Below are positions 6,168-6,640 of a DNA stretch of 6,640 nucleotides, piece by piece. The stretch is from Methanobacteriota archaeon. Its GTDB lineage: Archaea; Methanobacteriota; Methanobacteria; Methanobacteriales; Methanobacteriaceae. The stretch is taken from assembly GCA_023409695.1 (NCBI GenBank), contig JAEYQZ010000051.1, positions 1-6,640 of the forward strand, given 5' to 3'. Both the position numbers and the translations under genes were made by a program. Each line of letters opens with the position of its first letter. Position 1 is the first letter of the stretch. The notes beneath the pieces were generated by a model, which was not told the origin of the DNA, did not search any database, and saw only the letters and a list, made by a program, of their open reading frames with translations.

Positions 6168-6174
6168 AATTAAT

Positions 6175-6640
6175 TTGATTGGAATAAGCGCTGATTTTGA
6201 CCCAGTACATAACGGACACGCCAAACTCATAGAAAAAGGAAGAGACATTGCAGAGAAAACAGGAGATGAGGTTGTAATTTATTTAAATAAAGGTTACAGT
6301 GCTAATCATGCCCCATTTTTTGCAAGTTACGAAGCAAGACGCGAAATGGCACTTAAAGCTGGTGCTGATAGAGTCGTGCCCATTGAAGGACTTCACCACA
6401 GGTTGACCCTCGCATACACCGTTCCAATCAGGATAGCAATGATGATTGAAGACGGGGTTGTAGATTACGTTGATGCAGCTAATGTTTCAACCAGTAAAAT
6501 TGAGAAATACGCGGCATCATTTGCAAAACGAGGTATATTCAGCGGAATTCCGCGGAGCCTCCCAAACCGTAACGTGATAAGATGGTTTGCAGTGAATGAT
6601 TTCCTCTACAAAAAATACAAACGGAAAATGAAGTTCCATA
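6175..6640 (+). CDS. HIGH-motif nucleotidyltransferase (cytidylyltransferase-related), N-terminal part
   Basis: 155 codons are open and run off the right edge. The start is TTG at 6175, supported by GGAG eight bases upstream; no ATG or GTG lies closer, and MIGISADFDPVHNGH is the expected first strand of the fold. Residues 9-15 (DPVHNGH) hold the HxGH motif (H12, H15) that binds the nucleotide phosphates. Other visible blocks are EVVIYLNKGYSANHAPFF (32-49), YEARREMALKAGADRVVP (52-69), TVPIRIAMMIEDGVVDYV (82-99) and SGIPRSLPNRNVIRWF (123-138). The order resembles that of bacterial TmcAL (tRNA-Met cytidine acetate ligase), where NPFHNGH is followed by Rx(E/A)MAL..GAD. An archaeal relative in tRNA or cofactor chemistry is therefore possible, but the exact substrate is unknown. 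Its base composition is less AT-rich than that of the minus-strand genes, which fits a conserved core gene. It is transcribed away from the regulator operon. Confidence 0.9.
   Translation, partial: MIGISADFDPVHNGHAKLIEKGRDIAEKTGDEVVIYLNKGYSANHAPFFASYEARREMALKAGADRVVPIEGLHHRLTLAYTVPIRIAMMIEDGVVDYVDAANVSTSKIEKYAASFAKRGIFSGIPRSLPNRNVIRWFAVNDFLYKKYKRKMKFH

Noticed and set aside
1..6640. A new defence, mobile or CRISPR-like system
   Set aside because: No repeats in array form, transposase, integrase, nuclease, toxin or tRNA attachment site can be seen. The genes are individually recognisable except for their substrates.

Overview
The window looks like a piece of a methanogenic archaeal chromosome, most likely order Methanobacteriales (Methanobacterium or a close relative). 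The basis is mixed. The DNA is AT-rich, with TATA-like boxes upstream of genes and plain oligo-T tracts as terminators. The gene at the right edge closely resembles, from memory, a HIGH-motif nucleotidyltransferase conserved in methanogens. The genus is an inference; there is no rRNA or other marker gene here.

Layout. Six genes lie on the minus strand and one, at the right edge, on the plus strand. In minus-strand transcription order (right to left) they are: a winged-helix regulator (5208-5954) and an MFS efflux-type transporter (3868-5187), which form a two-gene operon; a class I SAM-dependent methyltransferase (3123-3692); a small TPR protein (2595-2918); a complete bacterial-type pyruvate decarboxylase (557-2245); and the N-terminal part of a PAS-domain sensor that leaves the window at base 1 (1-454). 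The divergent plus-strand gene (6175 to beyond 6640) is a nucleotidyltransferase with a TTG start and carries on past the window.

How the genes may work together. The regulator and transporter look like a self-regulated drug or metabolite efflux unit. The regulator promoter carries a 10-bp direct repeat (GTTTCATTAT on the plus strand) placed on the TATA box and on the expected start site, with a degenerate third copy, and an 18-bp imperfect palindrome just upstream. The methyltransferase and TPR genes each end in an oligo-T terminator and look like separate units. The pyruvate decarboxylase is the most unusual gene. It has every catalytic residue of the Zymomonas/Acetobacter enzymes, which is not a normal part of methanogen metabolism, and no alcohol or aldehyde dehydrogenase lies beside it in this window. 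No oligo-T terminator is visible between it and the PAS gene, so some read-through is possible.

No RNA genes, insertion sequences, CRISPR arrays or clear new multi-gene system were found. The points most worth following are the transferred pyruvate decarboxylase, the operator architecture of the regulator/transporter operon, and the relation of the nucleotidyltransferase to the bacterial TmcAL family.
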